From YA12-FULL-51-18 sp041665305 (GTDB taxonomy: Bacteria > Elusimicrobiota > Elusimicrobia > Elusimicrobiales > UBA9959), in assembly GCA_041665305.1 (NCBI GenBank), contig JBAYJD010000007.1, positions 10,956 to 74,955 on the forward strand: a stretch of 64,000 nucleotides of DNA, read 5' to 3'. The position numbers and the translations under genes were made by a program. Below are positions 32,767 to 43,943 of the stretch, one piece after another. Position 1 is the first letter of the stretch; each line of letters starts with the position of its first letter. The notes below the pieces were generated by a model, which was given only the letters and a program-made list of their open reading frames with translations, was not told where the DNA came from and searched no databases.

Positions 32767-32790
32767 GGTTCGGGTCTCCTTGTCTCCTGC

Positions 32791-34032
32791 CTATTGTATT
32801 ATTTTTCTGAGCGCGTCCAAAGCGAAATTTACGGCGCAGCGCTTGATCTGGACGCGCGTGCGGCGGAAAGTGCGGGTGAAGGTCCGGGTTTTCAGGCCGG
32901 GTCCGGCCACGGCGAAATAGACCAGTCCTACCGGCTTTTCCTTTGTCCCCCCCTCAGGCCCCGCGATGCCGGTGACGGAAACGGCGTAATCCGTTTTAAA
33001 AAGGCGCCGGGCGCGGCCTGCCATCTCCGCCGCGCATTCCGCCGACACCGCTCCGTGCTTCGTTAGAATGCTCCGCCTGACGCCGAGCACGGTTTCCTTG
33101 GCTTTATTGGAATAGCAGACCACGCCGCCCATGAAATATGCGGAGCTGCCTGGGACATTCGTAAGCGCGTCGCCTATCGCTCCTCCCGTGCAGGATTCCG
33201 CCGTGGAGAGGGTGGCTTTGTTTTTTTCCAACAGGGCTCCCACGGTCCCTTCAAGGGTGGCCTCCCCGGTTCCGTAGATCCTGCCGCCCAGGATCTTCCG
33301 GCAGGCGTTTTCTATCCTGGCAAGCCTGCCGCCGGATTCGTCCGGCGTGCGTCCCGCGACCGTGAAATCGAATTCCACGATATCGGCTCCGGCCAGTACG
33401 GTGTAGTCGGCGTTCGGGAATCCGCGCATCACGGGGGCCAGGAGCTGTTCGGCGGCCACTTCACTGAGGCCGGCGATCTTCAGGCGCAGGGTTTTGATCG
33501 TTCCCTCTTTTATTTTAAAGAATTCCTTGATCTCGTCGGCCATGAAGGCGTCGAACATCGGCGTCCACTCGCTTTGGGGGCCCGGCAGGACCGCTATCAT
33601 TTTTTTGCCGAGGGTAAGCACCTGTCCGAAAGCGGTGCCGTTGGCGTTTTCCACCATTTTGGCCCCGTCTATTATGAGGCACTGGTCTTTAAAATTCGGC
33701 GGCAGTTTGTGCAGCCTGTAATCGCTTTTAAGTATCTGTTCGGCGTATTTCGAATAACGCAGCTTCCGGCCGAGCGCTTTCGCGACTCCCTGGCGGGTGA
33801 GGTCGTCGAAGGTCGGGCCGAGGCCGCCGCAGGTGATCACCAGGTCGGCGTTGTTCAGGCCGCAGGTAACGAGCCTGGCGATGGCCTTAAGATCGTCCCC
33901 GACGGAGTGCTCCCGGTATATTCGGAAGCCTAGCCTGCGCAGCCTGGACGCGAAAAGCGGCACATAGCGGTTGCTCTTGCTTGAAACCAGTTCGGAACCG
34001 GTGCAGATAAGTTCGGCCTTTTTAAAATCCAT
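32791..34032 (-). CDS. cinA: CinA: NMN amidohydrolase / damage-inducible protein
   Basis: 413 residues, usual full length. The N-terminal MoaB-like COG1058 domain (~1-170; ELICTGSEL, DLVITCGGLGPTFDDLT, AVLPGPQSEW) hydrolyses ADP-ribose in characterised members. The C-terminal PncC domain (~255-410; TLSTAESCTGGAIGDALTNV, AYFMGGVVCYSNKAKE, VSVTGIAGPEGGTKEKPVG) is the NMN deamidase of the pyridine nucleotide cycle. Heads the minus-strand group with the thioredoxin-like gene. Confidence 0.96.
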   Translation of the reverse strand: MDFKKAELICTGSELVSSKSNRYVPLFASRLRRLGFRIYREHSVGDDLKAIARLVTCGLNNADLVITCGGLGPTFDDLTRQGVAKALGRKLRYSKYAEQILKSDYRLHKLPPNFKDQCLIIDGAKMVENANGTAFGQVLTLGKKMIAVLPGPQSEWTPMFDAFMADEIKEFFKIKEGTIKTLRLKIAGLSEVAAEQLLAPVMRGFPNADYTVLAGADIVEFDFTVAGRTPDESGGRLARIENACRKILGGRIYGTGEATLEGTVGALLEKNKATLSTAESCTGGAIGDALTNVPGSSAYFMGGVVCYSNKAKETVLGVRRSILTKHGAVSAECAAEMAGRARRLFKTDYAVSVTGIAGPEGGTKEKPVGLVYFAVAGPGLKTRTFTRTFRRTRVQIKRCAVNFALDALRKIIQ

Positions 34033-34154
34033 AGTGATAAGTTACAAAAAAAGGCGGTTAAAAGAAAGCCGGCCTACCGCGTGTCCGCGCGTATTTTGCG
34101 CTTCTTTGCGGTTAAAAATTATAGAATGGAGTGAAATACGAGTCTGGAGGGATT

Positions 34155-34487
34155 GTGATAAAAGAAACGCTTTTAAAAATAGAATCGGCGATAGCCAGGA
34201 TACAAGCCGCCGACGGCAAAGAAAAAGCCGAACTGGTCGCGCTTCTGAGAAAACTTAAGGATGAGCTGGCGGACCTGCCCGAATCCAGCCTGGATGACGC
34301 GCGCAGTATCGCCCATTTCACAGAAACCGCCGCCCATGAGGTTACCCGCTCCAACAAAAGCCTGGAACGCAGCAACCTTTCCATCTCCGGAATGGCTTAC
34401 TCGGTAAAGGGTTTTGAGGCTTCCCATCCAGCCTTGGTGGAACTGACCAACGAGATCTGCATGATGCTCGCCCGCATGGGCATATAA
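34155..34487 (+). CDS. DUF4404-like small helical protein
   Basis: 110 residues. GTG at 34155 is the preferred start, 4 bases after GGAGGGA; an ATG at 34131 is in frame but has no RBS. Helical, with KETLLKIESAIARIQAADG and a C-terminal FEASHPALVELTNEICMMLA. This tail resembles DUF4404 proteins, which end in a comparable F-E-x-x-HP motif and -ARMGI. Function unknown, cytosolic. It is divergent from cinA. Confidence 0.7.
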   Translation: MIKETLLKIESAIARIQAADGKEKAELVALLRKLKDELADLPESSLDDARSIAHFTETAAHEVTRSNKSLERSNLSISGMAYSVKGFEASHPALVELTNEICMMLARMGI

Positions 34488-34510
34488 GACAGGCGCGCGG
34501 CGGGGCCGGG

Positions 34511-34882
34511 TTAGAGCGCCTGGCGGATGTGCGTCATTATTACGGCCATATCGCAGGTCTTTGAAAGAACGCCGCGGACCTGGGGGTAGCGGGCCACATC
34601 GGAGCGGCTCCGCGTGGTAAAGTGGGTGGCTGTGACCACTATGACCGGGATGGCGGACAGGTTCCCGTCCTTTTGAAATTCTTCAAGCATCTGGATCCCG
34701 TCGAGTTCCGGCATCCCTATATCCGTTACCAGGAGATCCGTGTGTGCGGCGAGGCACAGCCTCAGCCCGTCGCGGCCGTTAAGTCCGACCACCACTTCGT
34801 AGTCGGTTTCAAGATCCGCGGCGATCAGGGAGGCGAAGACTTCGTTGTCATCCAGCACCACTATCCGCTTTCTCTTTTCCAT
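34511..34882 (-). CDS. stand-alone response regulator receiver
   Basis: 123 residues from ATG 34882. One receiver domain with the acidic pair VVLDDNEVF, phospho-acceptor DLLVTDIGMPELDG, the Thr of VIVVTATHF and Lys in VLSKTC. The usual KP dipeptide is replaced by KT. No output domain, so it is CheY/Spo0F-like. The frame is open upstream to 34990, but a TATACT box ends about 8 bases before ATG 34882, suggesting a leaderless or short-leader message. Convergent with the DUF4404-like gene. Confidence 0.87.
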   Translation of the reverse strand: MEKRKRIVVLDDNEVFASLIAADLETDYEVVVGLNGRDGLRLCLAAHTDLLVTDIGMPELDGIQMLEEFQKDGNLSAIPVIVVTATHFTTRSRSDVARYPQVRGVLSKTCDMAVIMTHIRQAL

Positions 34883-35153
34883 TAACGACAGTATACCAAA
34901 CAGAACAGCGGCTGGTGAATAGCGCGGCCTGCGGACGGGTGTCGCGGCCGCGCTCCTGAAACCTTTCCGCCCGCCTCCAGCTGCCCCCATATGGCGGCCT
35001 TTAAGCTTAGCAAAAGAGCAACGGCAGGCATATGATTTTGATCAACCTCCTTGCCGCCCGCCGTCCCCCTAAAACTTTATAGCCATGGGTCTAAAGACCT
35101 ATATGTCTATGGGTCCTTTGGCCCTTACATGTTTAGTGCCAATTAACTAGTAT

Positions 35154-36173
35154 ATGCCTATTCTTGCAACTTGGACTTGGATCACTGTGACCCTTAAGAC
35201 ACTTAAAACGGCTGCGGCGCCAGTGTTCCTTTTTACGTCGATACTTATTGCCGCAGCCGGTCCGCTGGACGCAGGCGTCTTTGACGCGCTCAAAGCCTTA
35301 TCCGGCGGCGCCGTACCTTTCACACCATCCCTGTCCCACCTGCCGCCCGACCGTCTTAATCCCGCCGCGCGTCCTCTAAAGGTGTACTTTATAAATGTGG
35401 GCCAGGGCGATTCCACCTATATCGAACTGCCCGACGGAAAGAACGCCCTGATAGACGGCGGCCCTGATAAGAGCGAGACCGGGAACCTGGCTTTGTTTTT
35501 GTCTTCCCACAGCGTGACCAGAATAGACAATGTAGTGCTTACCCATCCCCACTCCGATCATTACACCGGCCTCCAGTATGTATTTTCCAAGATGCCTGTG
35601 AGCAATTTCTTTGATACGCAGGTGGACAACGCGGCGGCCACGGGCGACGAGGCCGTCCGGACCCTGGCCGCGGGCGCGCATATCGTCCACCCTTCGGCCG
35701 GCGACACTCTGCCCTGGGATGAAAACGAAGTAGGTGTGAAGGTTCTCAATGCCTGCTCATTCTCGGTGGTCAGCAGTTCAAGCCAGTTCATAAACGACTG
35801 CTCGATCGTGCTCCGGATCACCTACCAGAACATCTCTATGCTTTTTACCGGCGACATGCAGGATGATGTGGAGGCCGGATTGGTAAAACAATACGGCGGG
35901 GAGCTCAAGTCCGAGGTCCTTAAGGTGGGACATCATGGCAGCCGGTATTCTTCCAGCGACGCCTTCCTGGCCGCCGTGCAGCCTCACGACGCTTATGTTT
36001 CCGTAGGCCAGAACAATTACGGCCACCCTACGCCGTCCTGTCTTGCCCGCCTGAAAAAGGCCGGCGCCGTAGTGCGCCGCACCGATCTCGACGGGACCAT
36101 GGAGTACGCTATCGGCGGAACTGATATCTCTCCTTCCGCGGCCGCGGACGGCCTTGTCCCCTTGAAATACTAA
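35154..36173 (+). CDS. exported ComEC-type metallo-beta-lactamase-fold hydrolase
   Basis: 339 residues. An N-terminal hydrophobic segment (~18-38) looks like a signal or anchor, then a ComEC C-terminal-type MBL domain (~75-325). It has VYFINVGQGDSTYIELPDGK, ALIDGGP, the metal motif LTHPHSDHYTGL, DCSIVLRITYQNISMLFTGD, LKVGHHGSRYSS and NNYGHPTPSCL. ComEC MBL domains act as nucleases on incoming DNA. This one lacks the competence channel and stands alone, so an extracellular nuclease or phosphodiesterase is the best guess. RBS is weak; no operon partner. Confidence 0.87.
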   Translation: MPILATWTWITVTLKTLKTAAAPVFLFTSILIAAAGPLDAGVFDALKALSGGAVPFTPSLSHLPPDRLNPAARPLKVYFINVGQGDSTYIELPDGKNALIDGGPDKSETGNLALFLSSHSVTRIDNVVLTHPHSDHYTGLQYVFSKMPVSNFFDTQVDNAAATGDEAVRTLAAGAHIVHPSAGDTLPWDENEVGVKVLNACSFSVVSSSSQFINDCSIVLRITYQNISMLFTGDMQDDVEAGLVKQYGGELKSEVLKVGHHGSRYSSSDAFLAAVQPHDAYVSVGQNNYGHPTPSCLARLKKAGAVVRRTDLDGTMEYAIGGTDISPSAAADGLVPLKY

Positions 36174-36314
36174 ACAGCGTAAAGCCTAAACATGCCGCAG
36201 ACGCGCGGCAACACACTAGCCACCCGCCGCAGGATTTGGTATTATCTTTATAAGGTCCCGTCCGGGCCTTGGCCCTTAAACGGGGCTATTCCATGATCCA
36301 GGAGCAACACTACT

Positions 36315-39098
<2,784 letters not shown>

Positions 39099-39101
39099 CG
39101 C

Positions 39102-39731
39102 GTGTCCACGGCATACGCGTATTTCCCGATGGTCCTTTCCGCCCCCTCCGGGGGCGGAAAGACCGCCATCCGTGAAAAGCTGCTGGAACGGGACAAACGG
39201 TTCCGTTTCAGCGTGACCTGCACCACCAGGCCCATGCGCCCGGGCGAAGTGGAAGGCCGGGATTATTATTTCGTGACGCCCGGCGAGTTCGGGCGGCTGC
39301 GCGCAAACGGGGAGCTTCTGGAATGGGCCCGCGTGCACGGAAATATGTACGGCACTCCGGTCAAGCCGGTCGTGGCTCTGCTTAAAAAGGGCCTCATTCC
39401 GGTGATGACCATAGATGTTAAAGGCGCCAGATCGGTAAAGAGGATATTTCCGGAGACGGTAACGGTGTTCCTGCTGCCGCCGGGCCTGAAGACGCTGGTG
39501 AGCCGTCTGCGGAAAAGGCGCGAACCGGCGGCGAATATCCGGGTAAGGCTTGAGACCGCGAAAAAGGAAATAAAGGAAGCCGCTTTTTTCGATTATCTGG
39601 TCATTAACGACAAACTGGCCGAAGCGGCGGGCGATATCCGGGACATAGTGGATATAGAATGTATGAAGGTCTCCCGCAAACAGGCGGAGATAAAACGGTT
39701 CAATAGCGAGCTTTTGAAATTCAGACCCTGA
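39102..39731 (+). CDS. gmk: guanylate kinase
   Basis: Converts GMP to GDP with ATP. 209 residues from GTG 39102, four bases after the ppdK stop. P-loop LSAPSGGGKTAIREKL (usual form GPSGxGKS/T), TCTTRPMRPGEVEGRDYYFV of the GMP-binding region, GTPVKPVVALLKKG, and MTIDVKGARSVKRIFPETVT. The C-terminal lid and helix are complete. It sits upstream of the omega-like gene, a very common arrangement (gmk-rpoZ). Confidence 0.93.
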   Translation: MSTAYAYFPMVLSAPSGGGKTAIREKLLERDKRFRFSVTCTTRPMRPGEVEGRDYYFVTPGEFGRLRANGELLEWARVHGNMYGTPVKPVVALLKKGLIPVMTIDVKGARSVKRIFPETVTVFLLPPGLKTLVSRLRKRREPAANIRVRLETAKKEIKEAAFFDYLVINDKLAEAAGDIRDIVDIECMKVSRKQAEIKRFNSELLKFRP

Positions 39732-39752
39732 ATAACGTAACGGAGGTTTTCT

Positions 39753-40100
39753 ATGACTACTCTTGAGATGAAGATGCATGAAAGCGAGCTGCTCGATAAG
39801 CTCATTTCCGACTACGGCCCCACCAAATACCAGGACATTGTGTGGGCCATGGAATGGGCCCGCCACCTCAGGGGGCAGGAAGCCTATCGCCAGCTGCCCA
39901 TGGCCGAGATGATAGAGAAAGCCATGCTTGAAGTTATAAGCGGCCAGGTCACCTCCGAACAGATCCTGAAGGCGATCGGCTCCGGCCCCGCGCCCGTGAA
40001 GACGGAAGAAAAGCCGCCGGCGGAGAAGAAGGCCGTCAAGAAGGAGGCGGAGCCGGAAAAGGAAAAGAAAGAGAAGAAAGTCAAAGCCGAAAAAGAATAG
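39753..40100 (+). CDS. rpoZ: divergent RNA polymerase omega subunit-like protein
   Basis: 115 residues; the RBS ACGGAGG lies shortly before the ATG. The central part (GPTKYQDIVWAMEWARHLRG, MAEMIEKAMLEVISGQVTSE) follows the omega pattern of a KY-x-hydrophobic-A-x-x-RA-R helix followed by a second helix and an x-G-K/Q-V ending. Position directly after gmk supports rpoZ. The ~40-residue tail is almost entirely Lys/Glu/Pro/Ala. Similarity to model omega proteins is low, so the call rests on pattern plus context. A terminator follows at 40115-40155. Confidence 0.62.
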   Translation: MTTLEMKMHESELLDKLISDYGPTKYQDIVWAMEWARHLRGQEAYRQLPMAEMIEKAMLEVISGQVTSEQILKAIGSGPAPVKTEEKPPAEKKAVKKEAEPEKEKKEKKVKAEKE

Positions 40101-40114
40101 CGTTTGTCTTTCCG

Positions 40115-40155
40115 GGCCCGTCCACCGATCCTTTGCGGAGGCCGGGCCTTTTTTT
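40115..40155 (+). terminator. intrinsic terminator after the gmk/rpoZ-like genes
   Basis: Arms GGCCCG (40115-40120) and CGGGCC (40143-40148) are followed by seven T. It ends 10 bases before the preferred udg start at 40166, which argues against the in-frame ATG at 40133 lying inside the hairpin. Confidence 0.65.
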
Positions 40156-40165
40156 GTTCAGCATT

Positions 40166-40972
40166 ATGAGAAACGAACTTAAGGACCTTGCCGCGGACCT
40201 GGCCGCCTATCTCAGGGGGCTGGATGAGGATACTTACATCAGCGTGGCGGATAGGACGCCGTCGTCACGGGCCGCGGCTCCCGGGCCGCAGACGAAAGAA
40301 CCCGCGGTCCGGTCCCAGGCGTCCGGCGACGGACCGCCGGCCGCGGGCGCGGAGCCGTACGCCGCTGAAATGTCCGCTTTATCGGCGGAGATCCGGAAAT
40401 GCCGCAAATGCCAGCTCGGCAATTCCCGCCTGAACGCCGTGGTCGGCGTGGGCAACCCGCGCGCCAAAATTGTGTTCGTCGGAGAGGGGCCGGGCTTTCA
40501 GGAAGACCATAAGGGCGAGCCTTTCGTGGGCCGCTCCGGAGCCTTGCTGGATAAGATCCTTGCGACGGTGCTGGGCTTAAAGCGCGAGGATGTCTACATA
40601 GCCAATATCGTAAAGTGCCACCCTATGATAAATCCGGAGACCCCGGAAGCCCACGGCAACGACCGCCCCCCCGGCATCGAAGAGATCTCCGCCTGCCGCC
40701 CCTATCTGGACCGCCAGCTCATGCTGATAAAACCCAGATGCATAGTTCCGCTGGGTTCCGTGGCCACCAGGGTTTTGCTGGGCGCGACGCGGGGCATAAG
40801 TTTTATGCGCGGCAAATGGTATGATTATCCCGTAGAGCTTTTTGGTCCAGGACATCCCATCAAAGTGCTGCCCACTTATCATCCCGCGGCCCTGCTCAGG
40901 AACTCCGAGCTGAAGCGCGAAACCTGGGAAGATATGAAGATGCTTAAGTCGTTTCTTGAGAAGGAACTGTAG
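40166..40972 (+). CDS. type-4 uracil-DNA glycosylase (Fe-S)
   Basis: Excises uracil from DNA; family 4 enzymes carry a [4Fe-4S] cluster. About 268 residues from ATG 40166. N-terminal helix plus low-complexity Pro/Ala stretch (~25-75). Core: EIRKCRKCQLGNSR (first two cluster Cys), VFVGEGPGFQEDHKGEPFVG with the catalytic motif, ANIVKCHP and ISACRPYLD (remaining Cys), and LPTYHPAALLRN. Ten or so extra residues lie between the last two Cys compared with the usual spacing. It sits between the gmk group and priA. Confidence 0.93.
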   Translation: MRNELKDLAADLAAYLRGLDEDTYISVADRTPSSRAAAPGPQTKEPAVRSQASGDGPPAAGAEPYAAEMSALSAEIRKCRKCQLGNSRLNAVVGVGNPRAKIVFVGEGPGFQEDHKGEPFVGRSGALLDKILATVLGLKREDVYIANIVKCHPMINPETPEAHGNDRPPGIEEISACRPYLDRQLMLIKPRCIVPLGSVATRVLLGATRGISFMRGKWYDYPVELFGPGHPIKVLPTYHPAALLRNSELKRETWEDMKMLKSFLEKEL

Positions 40973-41014
40973 GGTGGAGGGAGTGGGAGCCGTCCAAACC
41001 GCGCGCCCTGACTT

Positions 41015-43069
41015 ATGATCGCAGAACTAGCTTTTCCGGTCCCGCTCAGGCGGACATTCTATTACCGCGTTAAAGAAGAACTCTCCGCCTCCGCGCGGCC
41101 CGGCCTGCGCGTTTGGGCCTCGTTCGGTCCTCAGAAGCTTGTCGGAATGATCATCAGGCTGCATGAAGATTCCTCAGTGGACCTGTCGGGTTTTAAATCA
41201 TTGAAAAGTATCGAGTCCTTCCTGGACTCCGCGCCGGTTTCTCGCGATGATCTCCCGGCGATAGCGTCCTGGATGCAGGACCGGTGGAACGCCCCGATAG
41301 GCCTGGCGGTCGAGAATTTTTTCGGGCAGTTCATGACCGAAGCTTTTCCCGTCTCCCAGGCCGCGCGATCGGAGCTCCCCTCCGTTTTTCTTGAAGATGT
41401 CCAGCCCCCGCTTTTAAGCTCTTCGCTGATAGAGATAGCGGCGAAGCTGGCCGTTTTCGCGGCTCAGCCCCCCAGCGCATTTTCCGCCGGGACGGCGCCC
41501 GAAGCGCGGGGCGCGGCGCATGTGCTGTTCGGGCCGCCGCAGAACGGTCGCTATGACGTTTATCTTGAACTGGCCAGGAAAGCCGTTTCCGACGGGGGGC
41601 AGGCCGTATGTCTGGTGCCGGACCTTAACCTTATAGCCCCTTTCGAAGAGCGACTTCGCGCCGTCTTCAGGCCGGAGGCTCTGGCCGTTTGGCACAGCCG
41701 CCTGACGCCTAGGCAGCGCCGCGACGCCTGGCATGGCGTCAGGACCGGCGCGGTCAAGGTTGTAGTGGGCGCGCGGTCGGCGGCCTTTCTTCCTTTTAAA
41801 CAGCTTTCACTGGCCCTTATCGACGAAGAGCAGGACGACATTTACAAGGCGGAGGAGCAGGAACCCAATTTCCACGCCAGGGACCTGCTGCTGAAACGCG
41901 CGCCGTACCATGGGACATGCGTGATCCTGGCCAGCGCCGCCCCGTCGATGGAGGCTTATGCCGGAGTCTCGCGCGGGCGCTTTACCTGGACCGAGCTGCC
42001 GCGGCCGACCCTCAACCGTCCGAAGGTCGCCATTGTCGATATGGAATCCCGGCGATGGGAGCTGATCTCGGGGCCGCTGGAAGATAAACTTAAGAACGCC
42101 GTAAAAGAAAAAAGACAGGCGCTGGTGCTGACCGGAAGAAAAGGCTACGCCTCGCTGACCGCCTGCGCCAACTGCGGCTGGATAAAACGCTGCGGGCGCT
42201 GCCGTATCCCCATGGGTACCAGAAAAGAAGGCGAGGACGGCAAGTTCGTCTGCTGGCGCTGCGGCAGAAAAGAACCTATACCCGAGACCTGTCCGGCGTG
42301 CTCCGGCAGGGTTTTTAGGGAAAGCGGCGCGGGCACGCAGAAGGTCGAGGCCTACCTTAAGAAGCTTTTGCCGGGAGCCAGGGTGGCGCGGTTCGACGGA
42401 GACCTGATGAGGAAATCGGTGAAGAACGCGCAGGCGGTTTATGAAGAGTTTAAAAAAGGCGGGATAGATGTGCTGGTGGGCACCCGCTTGCTGGCGCGGG
42501 GCCACGATTTCCACAATCTCGGCGTCATCGGGGTGGTGGATTCCGACGCGGGGCTTTCCGCCGCGGATTTCAGGGCTTCGGAAAAGATCTTCCAGACCTT
42601 GTTCGAGGCCGGTTCGGCCTTGTTCGAAACGAGGGCTCAGGACCCTGAATTCATAGTGCAGACGCGCCAACCGAAACATTATATTTTTTCCGTCCTTCCG
42701 GAGCTGGATTACCTGAAGTTCGCAAAGGACGAGCTGGCGGCGCGGAAAGATTTTTTCTATCCCCCCTTCTCCGAGCTGGTACGCATAAGTTTCGCCTCGC
42801 TAGACGCGAAGGTTATAGCGGCCTTCTCGTCCGAGGTGCTGGCGGCGCTGGACAGTCCCGCCGGAGATGAGGCCGGCGCACCCACGGCGGAGATCCTCGG
42901 CCCGATGGTGTTCAACGATCCTAAGAAGACGAAGGTCGTAAGGGAATACTACCTGATAAAGTTGGCCGACGAAAAGGAACTGGCCTGGTGCCTGGGGAAG
43001 TTAAGGAACCTGAAGCCGCCCAAAACCCTCCGCTTCCGGATAACCGCCGACCCTTATAGTTTCAAATAA
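41015..43069 (+). CDS. priA: primosomal protein N' (PriA) with degenerate helicase motifs
   Basis: Replication-restart protein. 684 residues, colinear with PriA: 3'-DNA-binding domain (~1-105), winged helix, helicase lobes, zinc ribbon with paired Cys (CANCGWIKRCGRC, CWRCG, CPAC at ~385-435) and C-terminal domain. The ATPase motifs are altered. Walker A (normally GxTGSGKT) reads FGPPQNGRYD, DEEH reads DEEQ, GSATP reads ASAAP, and the motif VI region (normally QVAGRAGR) reads LFEAGSALFE. The region VLVGTRLLARGHDF is conserved. It should bind DNA and load the primosome without unwinding, as reported for Deinococcus PriA. Its 3' end overlaps the convergent gene by 69 bases. Confidence 0.93.
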   Translation: MIAELAFPVPLRRTFYYRVKEELSASARPGLRVWASFGPQKLVGMIIRLHEDSSVDLSGFKSLKSIESFLDSAPVSRDDLPAIASWMQDRWNAPIGLAVENFFGQFMTEAFPVSQAARSELPSVFLEDVQPPLLSSSLIEIAAKLAVFAAQPPSAFSAGTAPEARGAAHVLFGPPQNGRYDVYLELARKAVSDGGQAVCLVPDLNLIAPFEERLRAVFRPEALAVWHSRLTPRQRRDAWHGVRTGAVKVVVGARSAAFLPFKQLSLALIDEEQDDIYKAEEQEPNFHARDLLLKRAPYHGTCVILASAAPSMEAYAGVSRGRFTWTELPRPTLNRPKVAIVDMESRRWELISGPLEDKLKNAVKEKRQALVLTGRKGYASLTACANCGWIKRCGRCRIPMGTRKEGEDGKFVCWRCGRKEPIPETCPACSGRVFRESGAGTQKVEAYLKKLLPGARVARFDGDLMRKSVKNAQAVYEEFKKGGIDVLVGTRLLARGHDFHNLGVIGVVDSDAGLSAADFRASEKIFQTLFEAGSALFETRAQDPEFIVQTRQPKHYIFSVLPELDYLKFAKDELAARKDFFYPPFSELVRISFASLDAKVIAAFSSEVLAALDSPAGDEAGAPTAEILGPMVFNDPKKTKVVREYYLIKLADEKELAWCLGKLRNLKPPKTLRFRITADPYSFK

Positions 43070-43780
43070 GGCCGTGTACGGCGGCGCCGGTCGATCTCCA
43101 CGCGAGGCCACGCCGTTCATCGCCCCCGGGCCTAGATCCACCCAGCCTATCCGCCCGTCGGTGGCGCGTACAAGGGCGCGGTCCGCCCCGGAACGCTTCG
43201 GAAAATATCCGGAAATCTCAAGCTCGGTTCCGGCTGTAAGCCAACCCTTTGTGACAGCAGCGGTTTTTTCCCGGAAGAGCGCAAGTTTTTTCAGGGTCTT
43301 CGTGCGTTTTTGAACCGGATAAAATTCAGGGATCTTCTCTACGGGCCGTCCGTTCTCCCACCTGAAGCGGCGCTCGATTTTAAAATAAAGATTGGAAGTC
43401 TGTTGTATCGAAAACCCCGCAGTTGAGGCAAGATGCAGGATCTCGCCGCTGATATTCGCCCGTTCCATACCCCCGGGCCCGGAAGACACAAAAAGAAAGT
43501 ATGGGTTGCAGCTCAAGCCGTGGCTGCTCAGGAGCCGCCAGACGCGGCCCGACCTGAGGTCTTTAAAGCTTCCGATGCCCAAGGGCGTCGTCTCATCCGT
43601 AGGCGGCCCCGCCTGTCCGGCAAAAATCCGCGCGCCTTCGGGATCTATGATCAGAACCGCCGGGTCATAGAGCAACTTCATCGGGCAGCCCTCTTTCAAT
43701 CCGCCGAGATCGCGCGTAGCCTCTCCGGCGGTTAAAGGTCCCGGCAGCGCCAATGCGGCAGCCAAAAACAAACCCCTCAT
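43001..43780 (-). CDS. exported protein with C-terminal SH3-like region, unknown function
   Basis: 259 residues with a signal peptide (MRGLFLAAALALPGPLTAGE). The C-terminal part (~165-225, LTAGTELEISGYFPKRSGAD and ALVRATDGRIGWVDLG) looks like a bacterial SH3 domain of the type that binds cell-wall or protein ligands. The N-terminal part (~25-160) matches nothing I recognise. Conserved Cys at CPMKLLY and LSCNPYF may pair. Its last 69 bases overlap the end of priA tail to tail. Confidence 0.75.
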   Translation of the reverse strand: MRGLFLAAALALPGPLTAGEATRDLGGLKEGCPMKLLYDPAVLIIDPEGARIFAGQAGPPTDETTPLGIGSFKDLRSGRVWRLLSSHGLSCNPYFLFVSSGPGGMERANISGEILHLASTAGFSIQQTSNLYFKIERRFRWENGRPVEKIPEFYPVQKRTKTLKKLALFREKTAAVTKGWLTAGTELEISGYFPKRSGADRALVRATDGRIGWVDLGPGAMNGVASRGDRPAPPYTALFETIRVGGYPEAEGFGRLQVP

Positions 43781-43800
43781 AAGCCTATTCTACACTATTA

Positions 43801-43864
43801 AATAAAAGGTAGCATGAGCCTTTTGAGGTCAAAAGGCAGCAGGAGCCTTTTGAGATTTAGCCTT
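43801..43864. repeat. REP-like repeat A
   Basis: 64 bases, identical except for one base to repeat B at 45010-45073. It is built of short palindromic units around AAAAGGCAGCA and GAGCCTTTTGAG. Located between the SH3-like gene and the protease gene. Confidence 0.9.
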
Positions 43865-43898
43865 GTTGGAGCATCTGAAAAGCTTCCACTTACCGTCA

Positions 43899-43927
43899 TT
43901 GACAAGTCAAGAGGCGCGCAGTATACT
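43899..43927 (+). promoter_or_regulatory. promoter of the island S1 protease
   Basis: TTGACA (43899-43904), 17-base spacer, TATACT (43922-43927): close to the sigma70 consensus. Start near 43934 gives a leader of about ten bases before ATG 43944. Confidence 0.8.
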
Positions 43928-43943
43928 ATTTGGGGCCATTGTT

